Assembly: GCF_000742475.1 (NCBI RefSeq)
Contig: NZ_JQAJ01000001.1
Coordinates: 270,236-334,235, forward strand
From: Candidatus Hepatobacter penaei
GTDB lineage: Bacteria > Pseudomonadota > Alphaproteobacteria > Holosporales > Hepatobacteraceae
DNA length: 64,000 nucleotides
Reading direction: 5' to 3'
Positions within the stretch are counted from its first letter, which is position 1. Every line of letters begins with the position of its first letter. The notes beneath the pieces are model-generated. The model saw only the letters and a list, made by a program, of their open reading frames with translations, ran no database searches and had not been told where the DNA came from. Shown piece by piece: positions 33,251 through 44,320 of this stretch. The translations under genes and the position numbers were made by a program.

Positions 33251-35656
33251 CTAGTGCGACAAAAAGGAACGACCCGTAGAAAGATGCTCGTCAAAAAGAC
33301 GTTGATCTTCTGCTGTCCACGCCACGGGTGTAAGCGGCTTAGAAAGGGCCCTTTTCAGCACATCATCAATGCGTGAGACCAGCACAATATCCAAACCCCT
33401 TTTGATATGACTGGGGATATCTTTTAAATCACGCTCGTTATCTTTGGGAATCAGCACCGTTGTTAAACAGCTTCTGTGCGCCGCCAACAGTTTTTCTCTC
33501 ACCCCGCCAATGGGCAGCACACGACCACGCAAACTGATTTCACCTGTCATGGCCACATCACCACGCACAGGGATCCCCGTGAGTACAGAAACAATGGAGG
33601 TGCACATAGCCACACCTGCTGAGGGTCCATCTTTAGGCGTTGCGCCTTCAGGCACATGCACGTGAATATCTCGCGTTTCAAACACCGTGGGTTTTACGCC
33701 ATAATCAATGGCCCGCGCGCGCACAAAGCTGGAAGCAGCACGAATAGATTCTTGCATCACTTCCCCCAATTTGCCGGTGGCGGTGATCCGCCCCTTGCCG
33801 GGCAACATCAGGGCTTCGATGTGCAACAACTCGCCGCCCACTTCTGTCCATGCCAAACCTTTCGTTACACCCACAGCATTCTCAAGCCCCGCTTCTTCTG
33901 TATGAAAGCGCGGCACGCCGGCGTGTTTTTCAAGATTTTGTGTGGTGATGTTGAGGCGCTTAATCTTGCCTTTATCAATCAGACGAACTGTTTTACGGGC
34001 TAGGCTTGCAATGACGCGCTCAAGGTTACGCACACCTGCCTCACGACAATAGTTGCGAATCAACGTGCGTATGGCCTTTTCACTCAAGGTAAATTCGCCC
34101 TTCTTCAAGCCATTAGCCGTTTTTTGTCTGGGGATCAGGTGTTTTTGCGCAATATGCACCTTTTCATCCTCCATATACCCAGCCAGCGACACCGTTTCCA
34201 TACGATCCAACAAAGCTGGATGCATCTGCGCGCTATTGGCTGTCGTCACAAACATGACCCGCGAAAGATCAAAACCCAGCTCCAAATAATGATCCTGAAA
34301 ATGCTCATTTTGCTCTGGATCCAATACCTCCAGCAAGGCAGACACAGGGTCACGACGCCAGCTTGAGCCCAACTTATCAATCTCATCCAAAAGAATAAGC
34401 GGATCTGAGGTTTGAGCCTTTTTTAGGGCCTGCAAGATCTTCCCCGGCATCGAGCCAATATAAGTGCGTCGATGGCCACGAATCTCAGCCTCATCTTGAA
34501 CGCCGCCCAAAGCAATGCGCACAAACTTCCGCCCCGTTGCCTTCGCGATGGATTTGCCCAAAGATGTTTTCCCCACACCAGGTGGGCCCACAAGGCACAA
34601 GATCGGGCCTTTGATTTTTTCTACCCGTGCGCCCACAGCGAGGTACTCCAAAATACGCTCTTTAATTTTTTTCAGGCCATAATGGTCTTTGTTAAGCGTG
34701 TCTTCAGCCTTGCTTAAATTGCGCTGCAACCGCGTATACTTGCCCCAAGGCAGCGCCAGCAATGTTTCAAGATAATTACGAATCACCGAAGCTTCTGCCG
34801 ACATCGGGTTCATGTTTTTCAGTTTCTTCAGCTCTGATTTCGCCTTGACGCGGGCTTCCTTCGAAAGCTTGGTGGATTCAATCTGCTTTTCTAAGACGCT
34901 AAAGTCATTTTTATCGTCTTCGCCCTCACCAAGCTCCCGTTGAATGGCCTTCATCTGCTCATTGAGGATGTATTCGCGATGATTCTGCTCCACCTGGCTG
35001 CGAATTCTGTTTTTGATGCGCTTTTCTGCCTGATGCATCTCCACTTCAGAGTCTATATAGCCAATCAACAGCTCCATACGCTTAGCCAAAGACACTTCTT
35101 CAAGAAGGTTTTGTTTCAGCCTCAAATTACGCAGCGGCATATGACCAGCAATGGTGTCCACCAATTGGGAAGAATCTTCAACTTGGTTAATCGAACCTAA
35201 AATATCTGAAGCCCCTTTACGGTTAAGACGAATAAAATGGTCAAATTCACTGAGCAGCGTCCGTTTTAAGGGCTCAAGGACGGTGTCACCCTCAATGATC
35301 GTTTCAAAAGGGGCCGTCTTGACCTGAAAAAAATCATCATCAGGGCCAAACTCTTTCACACGCACCCGCTCGCCACCACGCACCAACGCCTTGATGGTGC
35401 CATCCGCCAACGTCAACACCTGAATCACTGTGGCCAGCGTGCCCACCTCAAAAAGACCGTCCACAGACGGTTTGCTTAACAATGGATCTTTTTGTGTTAA
35501 CAACACCACCTCACGGGTTTTGTCCACCGATCTTATGGCTTGAACGGATTTATCCCGGCCAATAAACAGCGGCACAACCATGTGAGGAAAAACGACAATA
35601 TCTCGAAGAGCGAGAACAGAGAGAAAACCTTCTTCTAATTCTTGTGTCAAGCACAT
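33251..35656 (-). CDS. lon: ATP-dependent protease Lon
   Basis: An 801-residue cytosolic AAA+ serine protease that degrades misfolded and regulatory proteins. It has the N-terminal LON domain ([20 protein letters not shown]), Walker A GPPGVGKT, the Walker B region [10 protein letters not shown], and the proteolytic Ser in [11 protein letters not shown] with Lys in [10 protein letters not shown]. The length is normal. The annotated ATG at 35656 lies directly against GGAG, too close for initiation. TTG at 35650 (MTQELEEGF) sits 6 nt from the same AGGAG and is the likelier start. It is the last gene of the minus-strand tig-clpP-clpX-lon block. Confidence 0.97.
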   Translation of the reverse strand: MCLTQELEEGFLSVLALRDIVVFPHMVVPLFIGRDKSVQAIRSVDKTREVVLLTQKDPLLSKPSVDGLFEVGTLATVIQVLTLADGTIKALVRGGERVRVKEFGPDDDFFQVKTAPFETIIEGDTVLEPLKRTLLSEFDHFIRLNRKGASDILGSINQVEDSSQLVDTIAGHMPLRNLRLKQNLLEEVSLAKRMELLIGYIDSEVEMHQAEKRIKNRIRSQVEQNHREYILNEQMKAIQRELGEGEDDKNDFSVLEKQIESTKLSKEARVKAKSELKKLKNMNPMSAEASVIRNYLETLLALPWGKYTRLQRNLSKAEDTLNKDHYGLKKIKERILEYLAVGARVEKIKGPILCLVGPPGVGKTSLGKSIAKATGRKFVRIALGGVQDEAEIRGHRRTYIGSMPGKILQALKKAQTSDPLILLDEIDKLGSSWRRDPVSALLEVLDPEQNEHFQDHYLELGFDLSRVMFVTTANSAQMHPALLDRMETVSLAGYMEDEKVHIAQKHLIPRQKTANGLKKGEFTLSEKAIRTLIRNYCREAGVRNLERVIASLARKTVRLIDKGKIKRLNITTQNLEKHAGVPRFHTEEAGLENAVGVTKGLAWTEVGGELLHIEALMLPGKGRITATGKLGEVMQESIRAASSFVRARAIDYGVKPTVFETRDIHVHVPEGATPKDGPSAGVAMCTSIVSVLTGIPVRGDVAMTGEISLRGRVLPIGGVREKLLAAHRSCLTTVLIPKDNERDLKDIPSHIKRGLDIVLVSRIDDVLKRALSKPLTPVAWTAEDQRLFDEHLSTGRSFLSH

Positions 35657-35715
35657 CTCCTATCAAAAGTTTGATTCACTCAGAGAGGCTATTGTGACAA
35701 AAAATGAAAAAAATT

Positions 35716-36978
35716 TCAACTCCCCTTTGCGGTTCTTTTGTTGATATCGCGTGATGTATAGGTCACCAAGGGATCTTTTTGTTTATCAAGACACTCCTCA
35801 TTGACAATCACCTCATCCACATTTTTAAGAGAGGGCAACTCATACATGGTCTTGAGCAACAGTTCTTCAATAATCGATCTGAGCCCTCTGGCCCCCGTTT
35901 TGTGCTTCATAGCACGTTGAGAAATTTTGAGCAGTGCTTCGTCCGTAAAATTAAGACGTGCGTTTTCCATATCAAAAAGACGCTTAAACTGCTTAACGAT
36001 GGCATTCTTGGGCCCTGTCAGCACTTCAACCAACGCCACTTCATCGAGATAGTCCAGCGTGGCTACCACAGGTAGACGGCCCACAAATTCAGGAATGAGG
36101 CCAAATTTAATCAGGTCATCGGGCTCCACATCATGCAAAAGGTTGGCATCTTTGTGTTCATCACCAATAGAAGCACCAAATCCGATGGACGTTTTCTTCT
36201 TTTTATTGGTCATCAGCTTTTCAAGGCCTGAAAAGGCCCCGCCACAGATGAAGAGAATGTTGGTGGTGTCAATCTGCAAAAATTCTTGCTGAGGGTGCTT
36301 GCGCCCCCCTTGTGGCGGCACAGACGCTGTGGTGCCTTCCATAATCTTGAGGAGCGCTTGTTGCACACCCTCGCCTGAGACATCTCGCGTGATGGATGGA
36401 TTGTCAGATTTGCGGGAAATTTTATCAATTTCATCAATATACACGATGCCTTTTTGTGCCCGCTCCACATCATAATCGGCAGCTTGCAACAGTTTGAGGA
36501 TAATGTTTTCCACATCTTCCCCCACATAGCCCGCTTCTGTCAGTGTGGTGGCATCTGCCATGGTAAACGGCACATTCAAGGTGCGGGCCAGGGTTTGGGC
36601 AAGCAGTGTTTTACCGCACCCCGTGGGGCCAATCAACAACACATTGGATTTGGCCAGCTCAACATCGCCATGGCCTAAGGATTGAAGACGTTTATAGTGA
36701 TTATAGACCGCCACAGAAAGAATCAATTTAGCGCGATCTTGCCCCACCACATAGGCATCCAGGTTTTCTCTCAGCTCTTTAGGAGAAGGGATGTCACCTC
36801 CCTCTTTCCGCAGCACTTGCCGCTCTTCTTCACGAATGATTTCTGAACACAGGTCAACACACTCATCGCATATATAAACCGTGGGGCCAGCAATAAGCTT
36901 GCGCACTTCTCGCTGGTCTTTACCGCAAAACGAGCAGCACAAAATACCATTCACGTCAGATCCACCTTGTCTCACCAT
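35716..36978 (-). CDS. clpX: ATP-dependent Clp protease ATP-binding subunit ClpX
   Basis: A 420-residue AAA+ unfoldase that feeds substrates to ClpP. It has the N-terminal C4 zinc-binding domain ([14 protein letters not shown], then [10 protein letters not shown]), Walker A GPTGCGKT, pore loop GYVGED, Walker [11 protein letters not shown], and a ClpP-docking IGF loop (TSIGFGAS). A GAGG ribosome-binding site lies 7 nt upstream of the ATG. It lies between clpP and lon as usual. Confidence 0.98.
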   Translation of the reverse strand: MVRQGGSDVNGILCCSFCGKDQREVRKLIAGPTVYICDECVDLCSEIIREEERQVLRKEGGDIPSPKELRENLDAYVVGQDRAKLILSVAVYNHYKRLQSLGHGDVELAKSNVLLIGPTGCGKTLLAQTLARTLNVPFTMADATTLTEAGYVGEDVENIILKLLQAADYDVERAQKGIVYIDEIDKISRKSDNPSITRDVSGEGVQQALLKIMEGTTASVPPQGGRKHPQQEFLQIDTTNILFICGGAFSGLEKLMTNKKKKTSIGFGASIGDEHKDANLLHDVEPDDLIKFGLIPEFVGRLPVVATLDYLDEVALVEVLTGPKNAIVKQFKRLFDMENARLNFTDEALLKISQRAMKHKTGARGLRSIIEELLLKTMYELPSLKNVDEVIVNEECLDKQKDPLVTYTSRDINKRTAKGS

Positions 36979-37100
36979 GCCACGTCCTCTAAGCTAAACA
37001 AAATCACCCTCTCATTACACCCATTATATTCCGGTGAAACTTAACGAGTTTCAAACGGGCATCCCAAAAGGCAGATAAATCCAAGGTGCACCCTGTTTTT

Positions 37101-37718
37101 TTATTTGGCATTCTTGGCTCCGCGATGAGTCACCACCTTGTCCACAAGGCCAAATTCTACAGCTTCTTCAGCCGTAAAAAACCGATCTCTTTCCATATTA
37201 TTTTCAATGTCTTTCAGAGATTTTCCTGTTTTCTGGCGATAGATCTCATGAATGCGTTTTTTCACAGAAAGAATTTCACGCACCTGGATTTCCATGTCGG
37301 TGGCCTGACCTTGCGCGCCCCCCAGCGGTTGGTGGATCATGACGCGGGCATTAGGCAGGATATGCCGTTTCCCCTTTGCCCCCGCACACAAAAGCAAAGA
37401 CCCCATAGACGCCGCTTGCCCAAAGCACAAGGTCGACACATCAGACTTGATGTATTGCATCGTGTCAAAAATCGCCAGGCCTGAGGTGACAACGCCACCG
37501 GGGGAGTTGATATAAAAGAAAATATCTTTTTCAGGCTCTTCTGATTCCAAAAAAAGCATCTGCGCGCAAATGAGGCTGGACACATGATCATCCACAGGCC
37601 CTGTCAGAAAGATGATGCGCTCTTTTAGCAGGCGAGAAAAAATGTCAAACGACCGCTCCCCGCGCGATGTTTGCTCAATGACCATGGGAACAAGTGTATT
37701 CATGATAGTATCTGACAT
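37101..37718 (-). CDS. clpP: ATP-dependent Clp protease proteolytic subunit ClpP
   Basis: About 205 residues from the ATG at 37718, which has AGAGAGGA upstream. The frame extends to a GTG at 37748 that overlaps the tig stop, but the N-terminus there is atypical. The catalytic Ser is in [11 protein letters not shown], His in [10 protein letters not shown], and the Asp lies further on in [12 protein letters not shown]. It forms the tetradecameric proteolytic chamber used by ClpX. Coupling to tig is suggested by the short spacing. Confidence 0.97.
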   Translation of the reverse strand: MSDTIMNTLVPMVIEQTSRGERSFDIFSRLLKERIIFLTGPVDDHVSSLICAQMLFLESEEPEKDIFFYINSPGGVVTSGLAIFDTMQYIKSDVSTLCFGQAASMGSLLLCAGAKGKRHILPNARVMIHQPLGGAQGQATDMEIQVREILSVKKRIHEIYRQKTGKSLKDIENNMERDRFFTAEEAVEFGLVDKVVTHRGAKNAK

Positions 37719-37744
37719 AAATCCTCTCTGCTTGTTGATAGGGC

Positions 37745-39181
37745 TCACGATGCTTTCGGCTGCACAGACTCTTCCTCTTCAAGGCGCTTTTCAATCCCTG
37801 CTAAAGAAAAAGTTTCCTCTTGTTGAGGTTTCTTTTTTTCAATCAATGCGCGTACAATTTTATCTTCGAACAAAGGGCCTTTCAAAGCGTCAACGGCGGC
37901 CGGATTTTTTTGATAATAGGCCAACACCTGTTGCTCACGGCCAGGATGCTGTTGCATCTCTGCCAGAATGGCGCCTTTAAGCTCTTCTTCGGTCAAAGAA
38001 ACACCCAAGGTTTCCCCAAGCCCTGACAACACAAACCCCAGGCACACACGGCGGTGGGATACGTTCTTAAAAAAGGTGTCCAGCTCTTTCTCTGTTTTAT
38101 CAAACGTCTTGTGAAGGGCTTCTGCATGAGCCTTGGCCGCTTTTTTCTCCTCAGGGGACGCCGATGATGGCACAGCCTGTCCAAAGGTTTTTGGCATGTC
38201 ACGCACAGGTAACCCGGCCTCCAGCCACGCTGTCTGCCAAAGTTTTTGATATTCTTCTGTCACCAGGCTCTCAGGCATATCCTGGGTGTTATGTTTGGCC
38301 AAATAATCAAGGATTTGTCTTTTTAACCAAAAGAAGGAAAGTTTTTCAGCCTTTGCCTTCAATTCGTCCTGAGCTTTCTTACGCACATCATCCATCGCCT
38401 TCACACCCAAAGCTTCGGGCAGATCCTTGACCCCTGCCAGGGCAGTGCGCTCCTTCACAGCCACCACGGTATATTTAGTAGGCACTTTTTTGCCGGCAAT
38501 GGTTTTATCCGCCTCTGATTTGGGAATAGGTGTTTTTCTTTCCACCACATCCCCTGGCTTCACACCCACACACTTTTTGAAAAGTGCTTCCCCCATATCT
38601 TGCTCATGCACCCAAAGCTCCATGCCTTCCATGGTTTGTCCAGGTTTGCCTGGCGGCGTCACCTCAACATTCACCACCAAAATGTCACCGGGTTTGCTGG
38701 GTCTTTTGATCTCCACAGATTTTTTATAATTTTGCGCCCATGCCTCTAAGACCTCATCCACATCTTTATCTTTGATGGATATCTTTGCTTGCGACAACGT
38801 TAAGTCATCCAAAGACACCTTACCCACCTGAGGTTTCAGATCAAAGGCGATGGAAAACACCAAAGGCTTGGCCATATCCTGAAGAGAAGGTTGTGAAACG
38901 ATGGCATAGGCAGGCTGGCGCGCCACCTCAATGTTTTTGTCCTTAAAAAAACGAGCGCCCTCATCCGAAATGGCGCGCGAAATGGCTTCACGTAAGGCGT
39001 GCTCACCAAACTTTGCTTTCAAGATGGGCGGAGGAATCTTGCCAGGGCGAAACCCGGCTATCTTTTGCTGTGACCCCCAGCGTTGGAGTTCATCCTCAAA
39101 CAAATCTTCAACCACCTTGGTTGCCACGGTGATCTCCACCTTTTGGTAGAGCCCACGTTTTTCCACTTCCTTGACTGACAT
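37745..39181 (-). CDS. tig: trigger factor (ribosome-associated chaperone and prolyl isomerase)
   Basis: A 478-residue chaperone that binds nascent chains at the exit tunnel. The ribosome-binding signature [17 protein letters not shown] is near residue 45. The PPIase (FKBP-like) region follows ([20 protein letters not shown]), then a long helical C-terminal arm with a charged insert ([20 protein letters not shown]). It is somewhat longer than the usual 430-450 residues. AAAGGA precedes the ATG. First gene of the tig-clpP-clpX-lon block, directly downstream of tRNA-Leu(TAG). Confidence 0.97.
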   Translation of the reverse strand: MSVKEVEKRGLYQKVEITVATKVVEDLFEDELQRWGSQQKIAGFRPGKIPPPILKAKFGEHALREAISRAISDEGARFFKDKNIEVARQPAYAIVSQPSLQDMAKPLVFSIAFDLKPQVGKVSLDDLTLSQAKISIKDKDVDEVLEAWAQNYKKSVEIKRPSKPGDILVVNVEVTPPGKPGQTMEGMELWVHEQDMGEALFKKCVGVKPGDVVERKTPIPKSEADKTIAGKKVPTKYTVVAVKERTALAGVKDLPEALGVKAMDDVRKKAQDELKAKAEKLSFFWLKRQILDYLAKHNTQDMPESLVTEEYQKLWQTAWLEAGLPVRDMPKTFGQAVPSSASPEEKKAAKAHAEALHKTFDKTEKELDTFFKNVSHRRVCLGFVLSGLGETLGVSLTEEELKGAILAEMQQHPGREQQVLAYYQKNPAAVDALKGPLFEDKIVRALIEKKKPQQEETFSLAGIEKRLEEEESVQPKAS

Positions 39182-39211
39182 GTTGTCCTTTCACCTCTCA
39201 CACAACGTCCT

Positions 39212-39296
<85 letters not shown>

Positions 39297-39400
39297 CTTA
39301 AAAAATATTTTCCGCGCCAGATATCTTTTCAGATCTCTTGACTTTACCCATCAAACGTTGACACTCTCCCCACAGTTAATCCTTTCCACGCGAGGTGTCA

Positions 39401-40195
39401 ATGACACACGAAGACCTTATTCACGATTGTTGGGAGCAAGGTACAGCCCCTTCTGCTTCTGTTTTTAAGAACATTCTAGACAATCTTGATGAAGGAAAGC
39501 TTTGTGTTGTATCAAAAAAAGATAATGGGTGGCACGTCAACGCTTGGATCAAAAAAGCCATCTTGCTCTACTTCCGGCATCACAAAAGCACATGCATGAA
39601 CACGGGTGGACAGGCTTTTTATGATAAAATCCCCCTTAAATGTGAAGGGTGGGATGAGCAGCGTTTTGAAGCCGCTGGGTTTCGGATGACGCCAGGAGCC
39701 ACCGTCAGGCGCGGCGCGTTTGTGGCACCATCGTGCGTGGTGATGCCCAGTTTTATCAACATCGGCGCCTTTGTGGATGAGGGCACCATGATTGACAACA
39801 TGGCCTATGTGGGATCATGCGCATTTGTGGGCAAGCGCTGCCATATTTCAGGATCGGCCGGCTTAGGCGGGGTGCTTGAGCCCATTCAAGGAACCCCCGT
39901 CATTGTGGAAGATGATTGTTTTGTGGGGGCTGGGTGTCAAATTGTGGAAGGTGTGCGTATTGGCCATGGATCTGTCATTGGCATGGGCACCACCCTAGGG
40001 CAATCCACAAAAATCATCGATCGCCGCACGGGCAAACGCTATCAAGGGGAGGTCCCCCCTTATTCTGTGGTGGTGCCCGGCAGCTATACAGACAGCCATC
40101 AGCCAGGGCTCGCCCTTCACTGCGCCGTGATTGTCAAAACCGTGGACGCCCAGGTTCGCGCAAAAACGGCAGTCAATGAGCTATTGAGGACATAG
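39401..40195 (+). CDS. dapD: tetrahydrodipicolinate N-succinyltransferase DapD
   Basis: About 264 residues. It succinylates tetrahydrodipicolinate from succinyl-CoA in the succinylase branch of DAP/lysine synthesis, supplying peptidoglycan. The left-handed beta-helix hexapeptide region is clear (FVAPSCVVMPSFINIGAFVD, GTMIDNMAYVGSCAFVGKRC, VIVEDDCFVGAGCQIVEGV), and the C-terminus PPYSVVVPGSY is diagnostic. ATG at 39401 is preferred to GTG at 39395. It is followed 5 nt later by dapE. Confidence 0.97.
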   Translation: MTHEDLIHDCWEQGTAPSASVFKNILDNLDEGKLCVVSKKDNGWHVNAWIKKAILLYFRHHKSTCMNTGGQAFYDKIPLKCEGWDEQRFEAAGFRMTPGATVRRGAFVAPSCVVMPSFINIGAFVDEGTMIDNMAYVGSCAFVGKRCHISGSAGLGGVLEPIQGTPVIVEDDCFVGAGCQIVEGVRIGHGSVIGMGTTLGQSTKIIDRRTGKRYQGEVPPYSVVVPGSYTDSHQPGLALHCAVIVKTVDAQVRAKTAVNELLRT

Positions 40196-40200
40196 CGGTC

Positions 40201-41505
40201 ATGAACCTGCTCACCACTCTGGCCCAACAAATTATACGCGCCCAAAGTATCACGCCAGATCCTGCCGAAACTTTTGATATCATCGGCACCTTTCTCAAAA
40301 ATAAAGGCTTTACCCTCACATTTCAACGCTATAAATCTGTGACCAACATGTGGGCTTATAAAGATTTTTTGTCCCAAAACCCTAAAGTTAAACATAACAC
40401 TAAACACTTAATGTTTTTAGGCCACGTTGACGTGGTACCGCCTGGCCCTTCTCAAGGATGGACGCACCCTCCTTTTGGTGGTGAGATTCATGATCAGGTG
40501 CTGTGGGGTCGCGGCGCTGTAGATATGAAAGGAGCACTGGCCGCGTTTTTGGCCGCGCTCGATACCTATGAACCTGCCTTCGGCACCCTGAGTTTGCTGC
40601 TTACCAGCGATGAAGAGGGCCCAGCTTGTCATGGAATCAAGAAAATGGTGCCCTGGATGACGACCCACGCCGCCGACCGTTTTCCTCCTGACCTTTGTTT
40701 GGTAGGCGAACCCACCAGTGATGCGTTTATTGGGGATAGCCTGAAAATTGGACGCCGGGGCAGCTTGACGGGCACATTAACGATTCGGGGGAAAAGTGCG
40801 CACATTGCCTATCCAGAAAAAGGGGTTAACCCCCTTCCCCCGTTGCTGGCTGCCTTGCATCATCTGCACCGCACGTTGCCTCAACGATTGGAGGCATCCG
40901 CCTCTCTTCCTTCTGCCCCGGCCATGGTGGCTGCCTCCACACAAACCCACGGGAAGAAAACGGCCCCCCCAGGTAACACGTGTTATCTTGATGAAGGATA
41001 TGGTCCCTTTGCCCCGTCTCACCTGACCCTCACAGGTCTTGAAAGCGATACATGCGTGATGAACATGCCCCCTGCTGAAGGCACAGCCCACTTTGGCATA
41101 CGCTTTAACCCACACCACCAAGGAGCGACTCTTGAAGAGCATATTCGCGACATCGTGTCACAGGTGCTTTCTCAAGACTATGACCTCTCATTGTCTCTTC
41201 ACGGCGAGGCCGACCTTGTGCGCGATGAAAAGGCGATTTCTTTGCTAAGCCACGCCATCACAAAGATCACCCACAAAGACCCAAAGCTGATCACAAATGG
41301 GGGCACAAGCGATGGACGCTTTTTTGCCAACCTATGCCCTGCCATCGAGCTGGGTCTTAAGTGCGACACCATGCACCAAATCAATGAGCGCGTACCATTA
41401 GAGGACCTTGCGACCCTTAGCGCCCTTTACACCTCGGTGCTATCATCTTTTTTTGACAATGAGGTGGCCTCTTCTAACACGGCGACGGCTTTTTCAAGCT
41501 CTTGA
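40201..41505 (+). CDS. dapE: succinyl-diaminopimelate desuccinylase DapE
   Basis: A 434-residue M20 metallohydrolase that releases succinate from N-succinyl-L,L-DAP. The metal ligands are visible: MFLGHVDVVPPG (His, Asp), GRGAVDMKGALAAF (Asp), TSDEEGPACHG (catalytic Glu and metal Glu) and VGEPTSD. It is about 50 residues longer than typical DapE, mainly through an insert near residues 225-270 and a C-terminal extension. The tail overlaps the convergent gene 41427-41735 by 79 nt. Operon with dapD. Confidence 0.95.
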   Translation: MNLLTTLAQQIIRAQSITPDPAETFDIIGTFLKNKGFTLTFQRYKSVTNMWAYKDFLSQNPKVKHNTKHLMFLGHVDVVPPGPSQGWTHPPFGGEIHDQVLWGRGAVDMKGALAAFLAALDTYEPAFGTLSLLLTSDEEGPACHGIKKMVPWMTTHAADRFPPDLCLVGEPTSDAFIGDSLKIGRRGSLTGTLTIRGKSAHIAYPEKGVNPLPPLLAALHHLHRTLPQRLEASASLPSAPAMVAASTQTHGKKTAPPGNTCYLDEGYGPFAPSHLTLTGLESDTCVMNMPPAEGTAHFGIRFNPHHQGATLEEHIRDIVSQVLSQDYDLSLSLHGEADLVRDEKAISLLSHAITKITHKDPKLITNGGTSDGRFFANLCPAIELGLKCDTMHQINERVPLEDLATLSALYTSVLSSFFDNEVASSNTATAFSSS

Positions 41506-41735
41506 TCTGAAAGCGTGTCCAAAGACCATAACGGGTGAGACGCCTTAGATTCGCGGAAAAAGCCCTTCTCTTTCCCGATCAGCTCTTTGGCTTTGAGGGC
41601 CGCAGCAAAATTCCCCGCCAAAAGAGCGGCCTGAAAAAGCATATCAAGATCATGAGAAAATTTTTCACGGACACCACCAGAAAATTTAACGATACGCGCT
41701 GGGCCGCGCTGACTCTTTTTTTTAGGTGCGATCAT
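41427..41735 (-). CDS. small basic protein of unknown function, overlapping dapE tail to tail
   Basis: About 102 residues from the ATG at 41735 (MIAPKKKSQRGPARIVKFSG); the frame stays open to 41816 and the start is uncertain. The pattern AALKAKELIGKEKGFFRES loosely recalls small phage-terminase or DUF helical modules (A..A..L.GK..G.F), but this is too weak for assignment. The C-terminus is acidic. The final 79 nt lie antisense to the end of dapE. The basic N-terminus could bind nucleic acid. Confidence 0.5.
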   Translation of the reverse strand: MIAPKKKSQRGPARIVKFSGGVREKFSHDLDMLFQAALLAGNFAAALKAKELIGKEKGFFRESKASHPLWSLDTLSDQELEKAVAVLEEATSLSKKDDSTEV

Positions 41736-41975
41736 GGGAAGGTCATAGACGTGATGACTCTTGACCTCAAGATACAGGATGCTAGGATAAAAAGGTAGAG
41801 AATTAACCTTTTGCAAGGGTTTTTTTTCTAGATTTTGCTAGGATTTAAGAAGAATTTTTGTGCTTCCCATTATTTTTCCCTATGCTGTCTGTGGACATTG
41901 TGTGATCTTGCTGTTGACATTGCCAACGATGTGGTGCCCTGTGGGCGAAGATTTCTCTGGTGAGACAATCTTATT

Positions 41976-43253
41976 GTGATTATCTTGTTTTTTGTTGTGG
42001 GCGGGCTTTGCCTTTTCTCAGGGGTCTTATCTGCTGCGGAAACGTCCCTGACAGCTGCATCACGCATACGCCTTCACCAGCTTAACAACCAGGGCTTTGG
42101 CCATGCGGAAACGGCCCTTTCTTTACAAAAAAATATGACACAGGTGATTGCCACCTTATTGCTGGCCAACACCATGTCTCTTACCTCCCTCACCGCACTG
42201 GCCACCACCCTTTTTACCCAATGGATGGGTGAGGTGGGGGTGTTCTATGCCGCCTTGTTGCTGAGCGCTTTTATCACGATCTATCTTGAGGTCTTGCCCA
42301 AAATCTTTGTTTTCTCTAGGGCTGAACGTGTATCCATGGGTTTGGCACCCTTTGTTTCTGTGTTGGTAAAGGTTTTTAAGCCCCTCACACGACTCGTAGA
42401 TAGCTTAGCGCACATGTCACTTAAAATCTTTGGGTTCTCCACGCAAAAAGGAGCGACACAGCTGTTGGGCCTTGAAGAACTGCGTGGCGCGATTGATCTG
42501 TACCACCCCACAGATGGCACATCCAACGAACGGATGATGCTAAAAAACATTCTGGATCTCACGCAGGTCACCGTGTCAGAGGTGATGATTCACCGCAATC
42601 ACATGTTTAGCTTGAATAAAAAGCTTGAAACAAAAAAATTGATTTCACGCGCCCTGGGCTCACCCTTCACGCGTATCCCTTTATGGCAAGGTGACCCCGA
42701 AACCATTGTGGGACTGCTGCACATCAAGGCGCTGGCACGAGCCCTGGAAAAAGAGCCTGAAGAACCCGTGGATATCAGCAAAATTCAAACAGAACCGTGG
42801 TTTATTCCTGAAACCACAACCCTCACCGACCAGCTGCGGGCCTTTAAAGAACGGCGCGAGCATTTCTCGTTTGTGGTCAACGAATATGGTGCCCTTACAG
42901 GCATGGTCACCTTAGAAGACATCTTGGAAGAGATTGTGGGGGATATTCAAGACGAGCACGATGCCCCCATTGCCGGCGTCACGCCCTTGGCAAAGAACCG
43001 GTTTCTTGTGGATGGCAGCATGACCTTGCGTGATTTAAGCCGCAACCATGGGTGGCACTTTTCAGACACCAAACCCACCACGCTGGCGGGTCTCATCCTT
43101 GACATTGCGGGGTATATTCCCAAAACCCGTCAAACGTTTCATGTGGATCACTTTTCCATCAAGGTGATAGAAAAACGGCGCAATCAAATCACCCGGCTTG
43201 AGGTGACGCTCCACCCCACCCATGCAGGCAACCACCAAGACAACGCCCCCTAG
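41976..43253 (+). CDS. CNNM/CorC-type membrane protein (DUF21 + CBS pair + CorC/HlyC domain)
   Basis: A 425-residue protein. The DUF21 transmembrane region (residues 1-165) begins IILFFVVGGLCLFSGVLSAA and contains AAETSLTAASRIRLHQL. A CBS pair follows (about 190-310; TVSEVMIHRNHMF, FVVNEYGALTGMVTLEDILE), then the CorC/HlyC C-terminal domain (FLVDGSMTLRDLSR). Relatives act in Mg2+/Co2+ efflux or resistance. The start codon is a non-ATG (ATT or GTG-like) in the current frame: GTGATTATCTTG at about 41976, following AATCTTATT. The family is certain; the substrate is not. Confidence 0.92.
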   Translation: MIILFFVVGGLCLFSGVLSAAETSLTAASRIRLHQLNNQGFGHAETALSLQKNMTQVIATLLLANTMSLTSLTALATTLFTQWMGEVGVFYAALLLSAFITIYLEVLPKIFVFSRAERVSMGLAPFVSVLVKVFKPLTRLVDSLAHMSLKIFGFSTQKGATQLLGLEELRGAIDLYHPTDGTSNERMMLKNILDLTQVTVSEVMIHRNHMFSLNKKLETKKLISRALGSPFTRIPLWQGDPETIVGLLHIKALARALEKEPEEPVDISKIQTEPWFIPETTTLTDQLRAFKERREHFSFVVNEYGALTGMVTLEDILEEIVGDIQDEHDAPIAGVTPLAKNRFLVDGSMTLRDLSRNHGWHFSDTKPTTLAGLILDIAGYIPKTRQTFHVDHFSIKVIEKRRNQITRLEVTLHPTHAGNHQDNAP

Positions 43254-43342
43254 GCAACCAATCTACAACGCTTTGTTTGTCAAAAATAAAGCGTTTTATG
43301 AGACAGTGCGCCTGACTTTCCTCATGTCCTGCGTGTGTCTCT

Positions 43343-44320
43343 ATGTCTGTTTGCCAAGAAGTCACTTCCTTGGGAGAATCCTCTCCAAATCCTGTCAGCG
43401 GGTTCACACACACAGGAGAAACAGATGATTTTGACTTTGCATCCAGTTTCTCTCTGTTCCTCCACACGTTTCAGGCCACCCCTGACATGGACCAACCTGG
43501 AGCACTTTCCCCTGAAAAAACTCAAAAGCTAAGCCAAGAAACTGTGCCGCCTGATGTTCTGGCATCTGAAGAAAAGGCTTCCTCTGAGACGTACCCCCCC
43601 TTAGCCACCCAGGTATCAGGACCAAAAACGCCTCACAAGGCCCACGAACAAGCCTTTCTCCCCCCCGCTTTGTCAGAGTCAAGCCGTGAAACAACGGATC
43701 ATCCCTCTTCTGTGCCTCTACAAGAGCAACCTGTCAACCAAGATGCCGCCCCAAGAGTTACCGAACGCGCTTTAGAAAGCACTCCATCAGACAAGAAAGG
43801 GATGGCCCCATCACAAAAGTCCACCAAACCCTTGGCCAGTGTTTCAAGGCTCGTTTCGCCAGAAGCCGCGCCTCCCATAACCATGCCTACAGTGTCTTCG
43901 GCACCGCCCCTCGTGTCTGTGGCCTCGATTTCGCCTTCCTTTTTGTTGAGCCAAGTCACCACGGCGCTTCAGGGGCTAACCCATACAGGTCCAAGTGAGA
44001 ACACCACCCTTGAACTGACCCTTATTCCGCAAGAGCTGGGCCGCTTAACCATTGAAATGAACTTTGAGGGACCGAACATGGAAGCCCTCTTTCATGGCAA
44101 CACGCACACACTGCAGCTTTTGAAAACCCACCAACACCTTTTGATCGAAACGCTTTCCCATCAAGGTATTGCTGTGAAGGATCAGGGCCTTTCTTTTGGC
44201 AAAAACAATGACCCTGAACGCGAAACACCGCAGCCTGATCCCCCGACTTCTGCGCCCTGGATGGGCAAAAAAGCTGTAGGCGCCCTTTATCAACGACTCA
44301 AAGAAGGAATTTTTGCATGA
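43343..44320 (+). CDS. fliK: flagellar hook-length control protein FliK
   Basis: A 325-residue protein. The first 210 residues are low-complexity and rich in Pro, Ser, Thr and Gln, as in the ruler part of FliK. The C-terminal globular domain has the family core LTLIPQELGRLTIEMNFEG followed by LQLLKTHQHLLIETLSHQGI, the substrate-specificity switch region. FliK measures hook length during flagellar export. Its stop overlaps the flgD start (ATGA), so the two are translationally coupled. Confidence 0.88.
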   Translation: MSVCQEVTSLGESSPNPVSGFTHTGETDDFDFASSFSLFLHTFQATPDMDQPGALSPEKTQKLSQETVPPDVLASEEKASSETYPPLATQVSGPKTPHKAHEQAFLPPALSESSRETTDHPSSVPLQEQPVNQDAAPRVTERALESTPSDKKGMAPSQKSTKPLASVSRLVSPEAAPPITMPTVSSAPPLVSVASISPSFLLSQVTTALQGLTHTGPSENTTLELTLIPQELGRLTIEMNFEGPNMEALFHGNTHTLQLLKTHQHLLIETLSHQGIAVKDQGLSFGKNNDPERETPQPDPPTSAPWMGKKAVGALYQRLKEGIFA

